A stretch of 52,789 nucleotides of DNA from Hyphomicrobiales bacterium. Its GTDB lineage: Bacteria > Pseudomonadota > Alphaproteobacteria > Rhizobiales > Devosiaceae. The first letter of the stretch is position 1. Each line of letters opens with the position of its first letter. The position numbers and the translations under genes are program-made. Below are positions 20,720 through 28,765 of this stretch, piece by piece. A model generated the notes under the pieces. It was not told the DNA's origin and did no database searches. It saw only the letters and a list, made by a program, of their open reading frames with translations. The DNA is taken from assembly GCA_027066315.1 (NCBI GenBank), contig JAMONZ010000012.1:1-52789 (forward strand), read 5' to 3'.

Positions 20720-21301
20720 TCAATCAAATATTTCATTTTCATATACACCCCAAATATTGGACTGCAAAATATATCCGCTTAGGGTTTTTTCTTTTGCCCC
20801 ATTAAGAGAGAATTTTACTCTCACCTCACACCATTTTTTATCACAGTTTAATATTTGCAACGGATAATCTAAGCCAAGCCAAGCCTTTGGTTTTGAATTT
20901 TCATCTGCTTGATCCAAAAGTGCTACTTGTTTGAATTCTATTTTATCATCTATTTGTTTGATCTGCCCATAACGAGATGAAGAAATTAAACTTTGATGAA
21001 TCCAGCCCTCATCACCCTCATGATCTTTGATTTTTCGCCAAACATCAAATTCAGCAATAACTTCAACAGGAATAGCAGACTTTACATAAACCCAAGAAAT
21101 TTCATATTTTTTACCCGGCCCCATACGTACATTTATTGGTTTTGAACGAGTTGACGAATATCTTGGAACTTCTAGACCAGAAGGGTTTGAGCTTGATTGA
21201 GCATATATTGGTGCTGTAAAAATCATTACAAACATAATAGCCAAGCTATATGAAACCCTATTTAGCCAATATCTTGACCCATGCCATTTTATTACCATCA
21301 C
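20720..21301 (-). CDS. Secreted SH3-domain protein
   Basis: A 193-residue exported protein. The N-terminus has a hydrophobic signal peptide ending near AQSSS (about residue 35). A bacterial SH3-like fold follows (INVRMGPGKKYEISWVY, PVEVIAEFDVWRKIKD, GWIHQSLIS), with a second degenerate SH3-like part toward the C-terminus (WLGLDYPLQILNCDKKWCEVRV, GYILQSNIWGVYE). Such proteins often contact peptidoglycan, but no catalytic domain is present. A gene of this kind beside the 2-hydroxyacid dehydrogenase near irr is, as I recall, common in Hyphomicrobiales. Confidence 0.82.
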   Translation of the reverse strand: MMVIKWHGSRYWLNRVSYSLAIMFVMIFTAPIYAQSSSNPSGLEVPRYSSTRSKPINVRMGPGKKYEISWVYVKSAIPVEVIAEFDVWRKIKDHEGDEGWIHQSLISSSRYGQIKQIDDKIEFKQVALLDQADENSKPKAWLGLDYPLQILNCDKKWCEVRVKFSLNGAKEKTLSGYILQSNIWGVYENEIFD

Positions 21302-21442
21302 TTTAAATTTTCTTCACTTTAATAATAATTACACTTATTCTTATATTTCATTCTATGATAGATTTATTAGACTAAAATATGATAATAAAAGCTAATCAAA
21401 TAAGATTTATATTCAACAACTCTTAAAGTTTTGAGGTGAATT

Positions 21443-22456
21443 TTGCCAAATAAAACCACTAATATTTTCGTTACTAATCGTTTGCCAAGCAAGATTGAAG
21501 CACGAATGCTAGATCTTTTTGATGTTAGCATAAATAAAAAATTACATTCACTATCAAAAGACGAAATTATAAAGGCCTGCCAAGATAAACAAGTATTAGT
21601 TTCCTCCATAACCGACCCACTTGATAAAGACCTTATTAACGCCCTACCAAACACGATCAAGCTCATTGCTCAATTTGGCAATGGAATTGATAATATTGAC
21701 ATTGAGGCTGCCAGCAAACGCTCTATAATTGTTACTAACACTCCCTCTGTTTTAACTAATGATACCGCTGATATGGCAATGGCACTTATTCTTGCCCTGC
21801 CTCGCCGCCTTGCTGAGGGGGCAAAGGTTTTAACTGGCAAAAGCGAGTGGGCTGGCTGGTCACCAACTTGGATGCTAGGATCACGACTTGAAGGCAAGTC
21901 ATTAGGAATTATTGGCATGGGTCGCATCGGCACAGCAGTTGCAAAAAGAGCCAAGGCCTTTGGAATTAATATTCATTATTATTCACGCACCAAACGCCCA
22001 ATTGAAATCGAAGAGCCATTAGAGGCTACTTATTGGCCAAATCTTGATGACATGCTTAGTGAAGTTGACATCGTTTCACTTCACACCCCACTTACCTCTG
22101 AGAGTTTTAAGCTAATGAATAAAAATCGCTTAGCTAAGATGAAGAAGCAAGCAATATTAATCAATGTTTCAAGGCCTGAATTATTAGATGAAGACGCTCT
22201 GGTTGAGTTAATTGAAAACGAGCATTTAAGCGGTGCAGGACTTGATGTATTTGAGCATCAAAATGGCATAAACCCCAAACTCATAGATTTAGCCAAAAAT
22301 AATAAAGTCCTATTAACCCCGCACATGGCTTCAGCCACACTTGAAGGCCGTGTTGAGATGGGCGAAATCGTAATAGTAAATATCAAAATATTTTTTGATG
22401 GTCACCGCCCACCCCATCGAGTTTTACCCAATATTCCTGCTGGGGCATATAATTAG
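21443..22456 (+). CDS. D-isomer-specific 2-hydroxyacid dehydrogenase family protein (glyoxylate/hydroxypyruvate reductase-like)
   Basis: The 337-residue protein has the fold of NAD(P)H-dependent D-2-hydroxyacid dehydrogenases: the catalytic-domain start, a Rossmann motif GIIGMGRIGTAVAKRAKAFG, and a C-terminal NIKIFFDGHRPPHRVLPN tail as in alphaproteobacterial D-glycerate dehydrogenases. The catalytic Arg244 and His294 are present. The Glu expected in the F-E-x-E-P motif is Gln273, the following Pro is Asn, and the residue after Arg244 is Pro instead of Gly. Activity is therefore uncertain. Start is TTG, supported by GAGG six bases upstream. Confidence 0.88.
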   Translation: MPNKTTNIFVTNRLPSKIEARMLDLFDVSINKKLHSLSKDEIIKACQDKQVLVSSITDPLDKDLINALPNTIKLIAQFGNGIDNIDIEAASKRSIIVTNTPSVLTNDTADMAMALILALPRRLAEGAKVLTGKSEWAGWSPTWMLGSRLEGKSLGIIGMGRIGTAVAKRAKAFGINIHYYSRTKRPIEIEEPLEATYWPNLDDMLSEVDIVSLHTPLTSESFKLMNKNRLAKMKKQAILINVSRPELLDEDALVELIENEHLSGAGLDVFEHQNGINPKLIDLAKNNKVLLTPHMASATLEGRVEMGEIVIVNIKIFFDGHRPPHRVLPNIPAGAYN

Positions 22457-22509
22457 TTAGCTCTCTTCACTCGACGCTTATGCATCATCATAAGCCAACT
22501 AAACTCCTT

Positions 22510-22572
22510 CCTCATCCTGAGCTTGTCGAAGGATAAGAGATATAAACTCCCTTCGACAAGCTCAGGGTGAGG
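22510..22572. repeat. REP-like palindromic element
   Basis: Two 23-base arms (22510-22532 and 22550-22572) are inverted copies with one G-U-compatible mismatch, around a 17-base loop. The core CCTGAGCTTGTCGAAGG and its complement is a palindrome I recognise as widespread in intergenic regions of proteobacteria. It is G+C-richer than its surroundings and occurs once in this window, in the spacer between two convergent genes. It may be a mobile REP-type element or protect mRNA 3' ends. Confidence 0.8.
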
Positions 22573-22599
22573 GCAAAGAGTGTTACTCAAGAGGAGAAT

Positions 22600-22628
22600 A
22601 AAAAAAAGCCCCGCAATAATGCGAGGCT
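22600..22628 (-). terminator. Rho-independent terminator of pnp
   Basis: Read on the minus strand, AGCCTCGCA pairs with TGCGGGGCT (one G-U) around a short loop and is followed by eight T residues. It begins about 27 bases after the pnp stop codon. Confidence 0.9.
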
Positions 22629-22654
22629 TCAAATTCCAAATAGACTAAAAAATT

Positions 22655-24775
22655 TTAGTCTTCTTTTTTAATCTCTTCACCAGTTTCTTGGTCAACAACT
22701 TTCATTGATAGGCGAACTTTGCCTCTATCGTCAAAGCCAAGCAATTTTACCCAAACTTTGTCGCCTTCTTTAACAACATCAGTTGTCTTGCCAACACGCT
22801 CATTTGCAAGCTGTGAAATATGCACAAGACCATCTTTTGGACCAAAGAAGTTTACAAAAGCACCAAAGTCAGCAGTTTTAACAACTGTTCCTTGATAGAT
22901 AACACCAGCTTCTGGTTCATCTGTAATTGACTTAATCCACTTAAGAGCCGCTTCAATTGACTTACCATCTGATGAGGCAATTTTTACTGTGCCATCGTCT
23001 TCAATATTAACTTTTGCGCCAGTTTTTTCAACAATTTCACGAATAACCTTGCCGCCAGTTCCAATAACTTCACGAATTTTATCAGTTGGAATTTTTAGCG
23101 TTTCAATGCGCGGTGCAAATTCACCAACTTCATCACGTGCAACATCAAGTGCTTTGCTCATTTCATTCAATATATGATCACGACCACCCTTAGCTTGTTC
23201 AAGTGCAGCTTTCATAATCTCTTCAGTAATACCAGCAATTTTAATATCCATTTGAAGTGAAGTAATACCATCAGCAGAACCAGCAACTTTAAAGTCCATG
23301 TCGCCAAGATGATCTTCATCACCTAAAATATCAGATAATACAGCATAATCTTTACCCTCAAGAATAAGACCCATAGCAATACCAGCAACAGGACCTTTCA
23401 TTGGAACGCCAGCGTCCATAAGTGCAAGCGAAGTGCCACAAACAGTTGCCATTGAAGAGCTGCCATTACTTTCAGTAATTTCTGAAACTACACGTAATGT
23501 ATATGGAAATTCTTCTGCACTTGGACGCATTGGATTAATCGCACGCCATGCTAACTTACCATGCCCAATTTCACGACGAGAAGTAAAGCCTGTACGGCCT
23601 GCTTCACCAACTGAATATGGAGGGAAGTTATAATGAAGCATGAAGTTTTGCTTATATGTTCCCTCTAAACTATCGATAAACTGCTCGTCATCACCAGTTC
23701 CCAAAGTTGCAACAACCATTGCCTGAGTTTCACCACGAGTAAACAGAGCTGAGCCATGCGTGCGGGGCAGCATGCCAACTTCTGAAACAATTGGGCGAAC
23801 CGTTACAAGGTCACGACCATCAATACGTTTGCCAGTTTTAATAATCGAAGTACGAACAATATCGGCCTGCAATGTTTTAAATACTGTGCCAATTTGCTCA
23901 GCACTCCACTCCGCTGCTTCACCCTCTTTAGGCTCAAATGCTTCTTTAACTTTAGCTTTTGCTTCATCAAGAGCATCATAACGAGCTTCTTTAGCCGTAA
24001 TTTTATAAGCCTTTTTAATGTCCTTATTTACAACTTTGCCCATAGCTTTTTCAAGTTTGCTAAGGTCTTCTGCAACAAATTCACGTGGCTCTTTTGCCGC
24101 TTGTTCTGCAAGTTTAATAATTGCATCAATTACTTTTTTACTTGCTTCATGGCCAAACATAACCGCATCAAGCATTGTTTCTTCGCTTAGCTCTTGCGCC
24201 TCAGATTCAACCATTAACACAGCATCATTTGTGCCAGCCATGATTAGATCAAGTTTACTATCTTCACGCTGATCAATTGGAGTGTTTAGAACAAACTCAC
24301 CATCAATAAGACCAACACGAGCAGCACCAATTGGCCCCATAAACGGAATGCCAGAAATGGTAAGAGCTGCAGAAGTAGCAATTAATGCCAAAACATCAGG
24401 CTCGTTTTCCATGTCATGCTGAAGAACGGTTACAATAACCTGAGTTTCATTTTTATAACCCGCTGGAAATAGTGGGCGAATTGGGCGATCAATTAGACGG
24501 CAAATAAGAGTTTCAGCATCGCTTGGGCGAGCTTCACGCTTTAAAAAACCACCTGGTATTTTGCCAGCCGCATAGGCTTTTTCTTGATAATTTACAGTTA
24601 GTGGGAAGAAATCTTGCCCAGGCTTTGCGCTCTTTGCGCTTACAACTGTTGCCAATACAACAGTTTCGCCAAGTGTCGCCAAAACAGCGCCATCGGCTTG
24701 ACGGGCAATTTTACCAGTCTCAAGGATAAGCGGAACACCGCCCCAGTTTAGTTCTACCTTATGGTGATTAAACAT
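22655..24775 (-). CDS. pnp: Polyribonucleotide nucleotidyltransferase (PNPase)
   Basis: Phosphorolytic 3'-5' exoribonuclease, trimeric and part of the RNA degradosome. The 706 residues contain two RNase PH domains (first with [30 protein letters not shown], second with [10 protein letters not shown] and the catalytic [18 protein letters not shown]), a KH domain ([25 protein letters not shown]) and a C-terminal S1 domain ([19 protein letters not shown]). The length is normal. It lies downstream of rpsO across a 197-bp spacer with a strong hairpin and ends in a clear terminator. Confidence 0.98.
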   Translation of the reverse strand: MFNHHKVELNWGGVPLILETGKIARQADGAVLATLGETVVLATVVSAKSAKPGQDFFPLTVNYQEKAYAAGKIPGGFLKREARPSDAETLICRLIDRPIRPLFPAGYKNETQVIVTVLQHDMENEPDVLALIATSAALTISGIPFMGPIGAARVGLIDGEFVLNTPIDQREDSKLDLIMAGTNDAVLMVESEAQELSEETMLDAVMFGHEASKKVIDAIIKLAEQAAKEPREFVAEDLSKLEKAMGKVVNKDIKKAYKITAKEARYDALDEAKAKVKEAFEPKEGEAAEWSAEQIGTVFKTLQADIVRTSIIKTGKRIDGRDLVTVRPIVSEVGMLPRTHGSALFTRGETQAMVVATLGTGDDEQFIDSLEGTYKQNFMLHYNFPPYSVGEAGRTGFTSRREIGHGKLAWRAINPMRPSAEEFPYTLRVVSEITESNGSSSMATVCGTSLALMDAGVPMKGPVAGIAMGLILEGKDYAVLSDILGDEDHLGDMDFKVAGSADGITSLQMDIKIAGITEEIMKAALEQAKGGRDHILNEMSKALDVARDEVGEFAPRIETLKIPTDKIREVIGTGGKVIREIVEKTGAKVNIEDDGTVKIASSDGKSIEAALKWIKSITDEPEAGVIYQGTVVKTADFGAFVNFFGPKDGLVHISQLANERVGKTTDVVKEGDKVWVKLLGFDDRGKVRLSMKVVDQETGEEIKKED

Positions 24776-24923
24776 ATTTTCGTCTTTTCATTTTCGTTTT
24801 TTGCATTTTTCCCTTTGAAAAAAGCAATCAGACCTATCGAACGCCTAAAACACCCCATGTGTTTTTTCACGCCTATTGATAAAGTCATTTCATCTTATTT
24901 AATTTTATTTTTTAGTCTTTACG

Positions 24924-24957
24924 ATCAAGGCGCAATTTATAAAAATTGCGCCTTGAT
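24924..24957 (-). promoter_or_regulatory. Perfect 15-bp hairpin between rpsO and pnp
   Basis: Two 15-base arms (24924-24938 and 24943-24957) pair perfectly around a 4-base loop, starting 15 bases after the rpsO stop. No U-run follows on the minus strand, so it is a poor intrinsic terminator. In E. coli the same spacer carries a terminator and an RNase III-cleaved stem used for pnp autoregulation; this stem could play a similar part, which is inference from position. Confidence 0.7.
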
Positions 24958-24972
24958 AAATATTTCTAAATA

Positions 24973-25242
24973 CTAACGACGCAAACCAAGTCTTTCGATA
25001 AGACTTTGATAACGTGCAACGTCTTTATTCTTGACATAATCAAGCAAACTACGACGTAGCGATACCATTTTCAAAAGACCACGGCGAGAATGGTTATCTT
25101 TTTTGTGAGTTTTGAAATGTTCTGTTAGGTTAGCAATACGCTCACTTAGAACTGCAACTTGAACTTCAGGCGAACCTGTATCTTCTTTTTTAATTGCATA
25201 TTCTTTAATAATCTCAGCTTTACGCTCAGCAGTTACCGACAT
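24973..25242 (-). CDS. rpsO: 30S ribosomal protein S15
   Basis: Primary 16S rRNA-binding protein of the 30S platform. I take the second of two adjacent ATGs (25242, [12 protein letters not shown], 89 residues) because the AAAGGG site is then 7 bases upstream; the first ATG (25245) would add one Met. The family segments [34 protein letters not shown] and RRSLLDYVK are all present. Confidence 0.97.
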   Translation of the reverse strand: MSVTAERKAEIIKEYAIKKEDTGSPEVQVAVLSERIANLTEHFKTHKKDNHSRRGLLKMVSLRRSLLDYVKNKDVARYQSLIERLGLRR

Positions 25243-25279
25243 CATATATCCCTTTCAATTTTAGGATTTATATTAAGCC

Positions 25280-25370
25280 CATAACCAAGATGTCGTCCAG
25301 TTAGGGCCACTAAAACTACGCCAAAAGGCATAATTACCTTGGCTATAACCCAAAAACAAACTAATTGCAA
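25280..25370 (-). promoter_or_regulatory. rpsO leader: possible promoter and possible S15 control structure
   Basis: On the minus strand TTGCAA (25370-25365), a 16-base spacer and TTATAG (25348-25343) look like a promoter. Independently, an 11-bp helix with G-U pairs can form between 25347-25337 and 25290-25280, enclosing small hairpins such as GCC-TTTT-GGC. The two readings conflict, since a start near 25336 would lose the upstream arm. Transcripts from farther upstream could form the helix. S15 represses its own mRNA in many bacteria through varied leader structures. Confidence 0.4.
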
Positions 25371-25380
25371 AATATTAGTT
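25351..25380 (-). terminator. Weak terminator at the end of the DEAD-box helicase gene
   Basis: On the minus strand AACTAAT (25380-25374) pairs with ATTAGTT (25365-25359) and is followed by TGTTTTTG. The helicase stop codon lies inside the stem. The stem is short and AT-rich, so it may be leaky. Confidence 0.5.
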
Positions 25381-26901
25381 TGCCCCCCTTTTTACTCTAG
25401 CTACTGAGCGTTGTTTACGACTAGGCTTTTTTGATTTTTTAGCACTATTGCCGCCAGCTCCGCCCGTCTTATCTCCGCCAAAAGAAGCATTTGTTTTACG
25501 TTTAGGTCTTTTAAATTTTGAGCGTGCGGGTCGGTTTTCTTTTTTTTCGTGCCCCGCATTAGCATGCCCCGCATTACCATGCCCCGCATTTTCTTGCCCC
25601 GCATCACTATGCCCCGCATTAGCATGCCCCGCATTACCATGCTTTGCGTTGCCTTTATCTTGCGAAAACTTTGCACCGTGTGAGCTGTTTGATTTTTTTC
25701 TTATTCCTGCTTTATTCTTTGGCCTATTGCGGACACGCTTTTTCTTGCCAGTATTTGCTTTCTCAACTTCTTCGCTCATTTCACCCGAGGCAATTTTTAT
25801 CTTTGTGCCAAGTAGTTTTTCAATTGCTCGAAGTGAGCCAATTTCAGCAGGTGAGCAAAAAGCCACGGCATCGCCAGATTTTCCAGCCCGAGCCGTGCGC
25901 CCAATACGATGCACATAATTTTCTGCAACCTCTGGTAGATCGTAATTATAAACATGACTTACACCAGAAACATCAATCCCTCGTGCTGCAACATCGGTTG
26001 CAACTAGGATATTTATTTCTTTAGCCTTAAATTCTCTCAAAGCTCTATCACGTTGTGATTGACTTTTATTGCCATGGATTGAGCCAGCCTTAAACCCACG
26101 CTCAACTAAATGTTTTTTTAGCTTTTCTGAGCCATGCTTTGTACGACAAAAAACCAGTGAAATATCATCTTTATTTTCTGCCAAACATTCTTTTAACAAA
26201 TCCGCTTTAGTGCGATTACCAATAAAATGCACACTTTGTGCAACTTTATCGGCAGCTTTTCCTGGTGGCGCAACAGCTATACGCTTTGGATTTGTTAAAA
26301 ATGCTTTTGACAGATCCTCAATGGACTTTGGCATAGTAGCAGAAAATAACATCGTCTGGCGTGGCGTGCCAAGCATGCCTGCTATTTCTCTTAACACATG
26401 AATAAAACCAAGATCTAACATCTGGTCGGCTTCGTCCAAAACCAAATATTTCACCATATCAAGAAATACTGCCCTACGGCCAACTAAATCCATTAACCTT
26501 CCAGGTGTCGCAACTAGAATATCAGTGCCACGCCCTAGTTTTTGTTGCTGCACATTTATTGATGCGCCGCCCACAACAACATTCACCTTTAAATGTGCAT
26601 GTTTCACATAAACTCTTATATTTTCAGCTATCTGATTAGCTAACTCACGAGTTGGAGCTAAAATCAACGCCCGAGCTTCTTTTGCCTTTGGTCTATCTTT
26701 AACCTTCATTAAATGCTGCACTAATGGCAAACTAAAGGCGGCCGTTTTACCAGTGCCAGTTTGCGCCAAACCGATAATATCATGCCCCTCAATTACCAAA
26801 GGAATGCACTGCTCTTGAATGGGAGTTGGTTTATCATAACCAAGTTCACTTACCGCTCTTACGATTACAGGGGAAAGCCCAAAGCCTTCAAAATTGGCCA
26901 T
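25375..26901 (-). CDS. DEAD-box ATP-dependent RNA helicase (RhlE-like)
   Basis: ATP-dependent RNA unwinding, probably in ribosome assembly or mRNA turnover. I place the start at 26901 (MANFEGFGLS, 508 residues), where the Q motif begins; the frame stays open upstream to 26982 without similarity. Motifs in order: GFGLSPVIVRAV with PTPIQ, Walker A AQTGTGKT, PTRELA, VLDEAD, SAT, and HRIGRTARAG. The last about 130 residues are basic and of low complexity, with a tandem 5-residue repeat (Asn-Ala-Gly-His-x) coded by a 15-bp DNA repeat, followed by Lys/Arg-rich sequence. A long structured leader precedes the gene. Confidence 0.93.
   Translation of the reverse strand: MANFEGFGLSPVIVRAVSELGYDKPTPIQEQCIPLVIEGHDIIGLAQTGTGKTAAFSLPLVQHLMKVKDRPKAKEARALILAPTRELANQIAENIRVYVKHAHLKVNVVVGGASINVQQQKLGRGTDILVATPGRLMDLVGRRAVFLDMVKYLVLDEADQMLDLGFIHVLREIAGMLGTPRQTMLFSATMPKSIEDLSKAFLTNPKRIAVAPPGKAADKVAQSVHFIGNRTKADLLKECLAENKDDISLVFCRTKHGSEKLKKHLVERGFKAGSIHGNKSQSQRDRALREFKAKEINILVATDVAARGIDVSGVSHVYNYDLPEVAENYVHRIGRTARAGKSGDAVAFCSPAEIGSLRAIEKLLGTKIKIASGEMSEEVEKANTGKKKRVRNRPKNKAGIRKKSNSSHGAKFSQDKGNAKHGNAGHANAGHSDAGQENAGHGNAGHANAGHEKKENRPARSKFKRPKRKTNASFGGDKTGGAGGNSAKKSKKPSRKQRSVARVKRGAN
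25551..25655. repeat. 15-bp tandem repeat inside the helicase gene
   Basis: Six 15-bp units starting with GCCCCGCAT on the plus strand run from 25551 to 25640, and a decayed seventh follows to 25655. The period is a multiple of 3, so copy changes keep the frame. On the coding strand it encodes Gly-His-(Ala/Gly)-Asn-Ala type pentapeptides in the C-terminal tail. Confidence 0.9.
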
Positions 26902-27047
26902 TTTATCATTTTCTTGCAAAATACATTCTTTCATTTGCCAGCGGCTATAACCGCTAAGCACAATAATTATTCGCTTGCGCACATAAAAAGCACGCCAAGC
27001 GAGAGTTGCGGTTTACGATTGTGAGCAAAATTAATTACCCTATCGTT

Positions 27048-27148
27048 AGAACCCCGCGTGAAATGGGAACTGTTTGAAAAGCCTGTTATCAAACCTAGTC
27101 AGGCAAAAGGTTCTGCATTTATTTATGCAAGGCTGCTCACGCGGCAGC
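27048..27148 (-). ncRNA. Candidate structured RNA in the helicase leader (or independent small RNA)
   Basis: Read on the minus strand: hairpin GCTGC/GCAGC (27148-27132) with loop CGCGTGA; hairpin TGCAT/ATGCA (27129-27114); closing stem AGAACC (27114-27109) with GGTTCT (27053-27048). Inside this stem GCCTG/CAGGC (27104-27100, 27085-27081) and GTTTGA/TCAAAC (27094-27089, 27077-27072) interleave as an H-type pseudoknot. The loop of the first hairpin is complementary over 7-8 bases to TCACGCGG at 27061-27054, a second possible long-range contact. A promoter ends just upstream and the helicase start is about 150 nt downstream. I cannot assign it to a known RNA family. A terminator is not visible, which favours a leader over a free RNA. 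Confidence 0.55.
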
Positions 27149-27158
27149 AATTGTGGCG

Positions 27159-27187
27159 TATATGATTGGTTATAAGAGAAATGTCAA
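27159..27187 (-). promoter_or_regulatory. Promoter for the helicase leader transcript
   Basis: TTGACA (27187-27182), a 17-base spacer and CATATA (27164-27159) match the alphaproteobacterial CTTGAC-N17-CTATAT type well. The -35 overlaps the stop codon of the DUF2867 gene. Transcription would begin near 27151, right at the first hairpin of the structured RNA and about 250 nt before the helicase start codon. Confidence 0.65.
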
Positions 27188-27699
27188 GCAGTTGACTTTT
27201 TGATTTCATTATAAGCTATTTTTTTTAATGTTGAGCGTACAATGATTTTATGAGCCGGGGCTACAGGTAACATATAAAGATAGCCAAAAAAATTATGATT
27301 TATAACCGAAGCTACAAGAGTCAATTTTTGCTTTTCATTATCCATTTTTTTCATTTGAATAAAAATCATAACACTCAAATGTTTATCACGTGAAGTAAGG
27401 GCAAGTTCATCTTTTGAAATATATTCAACTTTGAAGAAATCTAAGTATTCACCAGTTTTTGGTATTTGTGTTGGTTTTATATTAGAAAAGCCTTTGACAT
27501 TTTTCACGCCAGCCAGAGCAGAAATTTTATCACGAATAAAAAAGGCTGCTCGAACTAGGAAAGGAGTATCTTTGGTTATTTCACAATAGGCTTCATATGC
27601 ACTTAACCCCAAAGCCACCATCGTTTCATCTTTATGATAATAGTTTAAACTATCAAAAGCTGCTATTAGAATTTCTCCCCTAATCTTATCTTTCTTCAT
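27184..27699 (-). CDS. DUF2867-family protein
   Basis: A 171-residue protein without signal peptide or transmembrane helix. The segments KTGEYLDFFKVEYISKDELALTSRDKHLSVMIFIQ and VINHNFFGYLYMLPVAPAHKIIVRSTL resemble the DUF2867 family, a beta-rich fold related to START/SRPBCC-type proteins of unknown ligand. It follows the DMT transporter gene by 12 bp and is probably co-transcribed with it. Its function cannot be read from the sequence. Confidence 0.7.
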   Translation of the reverse strand: MKKDKIRGEILIAAFDSLNYYHKDETMVALGLSAYEAYCEITKDTPFLVRAAFFIRDKISALAGVKNVKGFSNIKPTQIPKTGEYLDFFKVEYISKDELALTSRDKHLSVMIFIQMKKMDNEKQKLTLVASVINHNFFGYLYMLPVAPAHKIIVRSTLKKIAYNEIKKSTA

Positions 27700-27711
27700 T
27701 ATTAGGCTTCT

Positions 27712-28578
27712 TCACTTTCGCCCAGAGCTTACTAGATATATTGCGAATAAAATAATTACCAAAGCATATATTGCGCTTGATCCTAATGTTTCACCCAAAA
27801 AGAAAACTCCAATAAAAGCACCAACAACTGGTACAAGGAAATTTATCTGCGACATTCTACTCGCCCCAATCCTTGGCACTAAATAAAAGTAAAACAATGT
27901 AGCAATAGCGGTTGGAAAAATTCCAAGATAAATCATCGCAATAAATGAATTCATTTTTGGTAACATATATGATGCTGGGTGATCTAAAATCAAAACAATT
28001 AAAGTGATAATAATCGTGCCAGCCAATATAGAACCTGTAGCCATAACTATTGGTTTTTGTGTTACAAAGCGTTTAACAAAAATAGTTGTAAAGGCATAAA
28101 GTAAAGCCGCACTAATAATAGCTATTTGCGATGTTAAATTTTCTCCAATACCAAAAATAGCATCAACACCAACCAATATAATTACCCCTACCACACCTAA
28201 AATAATTCCAAATGTGGAGCGGATATTATACTTTTCCTCAAACAAAATCAGTGGTGCAATAAACACTGTTGCTATGGGTGTTATGCTCATAAGCAATGCT
28301 GCTAGCCCGCTTCCAACCTCAATTTCTCCATAACTAATTAAGTAAAACGGTATTACATTCCCACTCAAACCAACAACCAAAAATATTGCCCATGCTCGCA
28401 AATCTTTGGGAAGTGATAGTGACTTCATCTTCAATATTACTAATAAAACTATGCTAGCAATTATCATACGCCCTGCAACCAAAGCCATTGGCGCAATGCT
28501 TTCAACCCCAATTTTTATAGCTGCAAAAGACGAACCCCATATCAATGCTACCAATAGCCAGAGCGATATATTTTTCAT
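27712..28578 (-). CDS. DMT-superfamily (EamA) transporter
   Basis: An inner-membrane protein of 288 residues with ten predicted transmembrane segments in two EamA repeats (roughly 1-140 and 150-288). The opening SLWLLVALIWGSSFAAIKIGVESIAP and the mid-protein PLILFEEKYN segment are typical of drug/metabolite transporters. The substrate is not predictable. It is the first gene of a two-gene unit with the DUF2867 protein and diverges from the EF-hand gene across 187 bp, where I recognise no specific site. Confidence 0.88.
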   Translation of the reverse strand: MKNISLWLLVALIWGSSFAAIKIGVESIAPMALVAGRMIIASIVLLVILKMKSLSLPKDLRAWAIFLVVGLSGNVIPFYLISYGEIEVGSGLAALLMSITPIATVFIAPLILFEEKYNIRSTFGIILGVVGVIILVGVDAIFGIGENLTSQIAIISAALLYAFTTIFVKRFVTQKPIVMATGSILAGTIIITLIVLILDHPASYMLPKMNSFIAMIYLGIFPTAIATLFYFYLVPRIGASRMSQINFLVPVVGAFIGVFFLGETLGSSAIYALVIILFAIYLVSSGRK

Positions 28579-28765
28579 TTTTGACTTTCAAAAGACACTA
28601 TCAAGTACAGCTTATACACTAAACTATTGCCTTTCATAGATTTTGTAACATTACCAAAAAGATAACTATCTTACCAAGAGTTAATTGGATTTTTAATTTA
28701 TTATATTCCATTATCAGAATATATTCTCTCACAAACAATTAAACTTATTAAAAAGGACTTTTAAC

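Noticed and set aside
25551-25655. CRISPR-like array
   Set aside because: The 15-bp units are directly tandem without spacers and lie in frame inside the helicase gene.
25448-25918. Cys/Pro/Ala-rich 156-codon frame opposite the helicase gene
   Set aside because: It is the antisense shadow of the repeat-containing helicase tail.
27048-27148. Assignment of the structured region to 6S RNA, SRP RNA, tmRNA or a cobalamin riboswitch
   Set aside because: The expected hallmarks (6S central bubble, SRP GGAA tetraloop region, tmRNA tag and T-arm, B12 box) are not recognisable; I therefore leave it unassigned.
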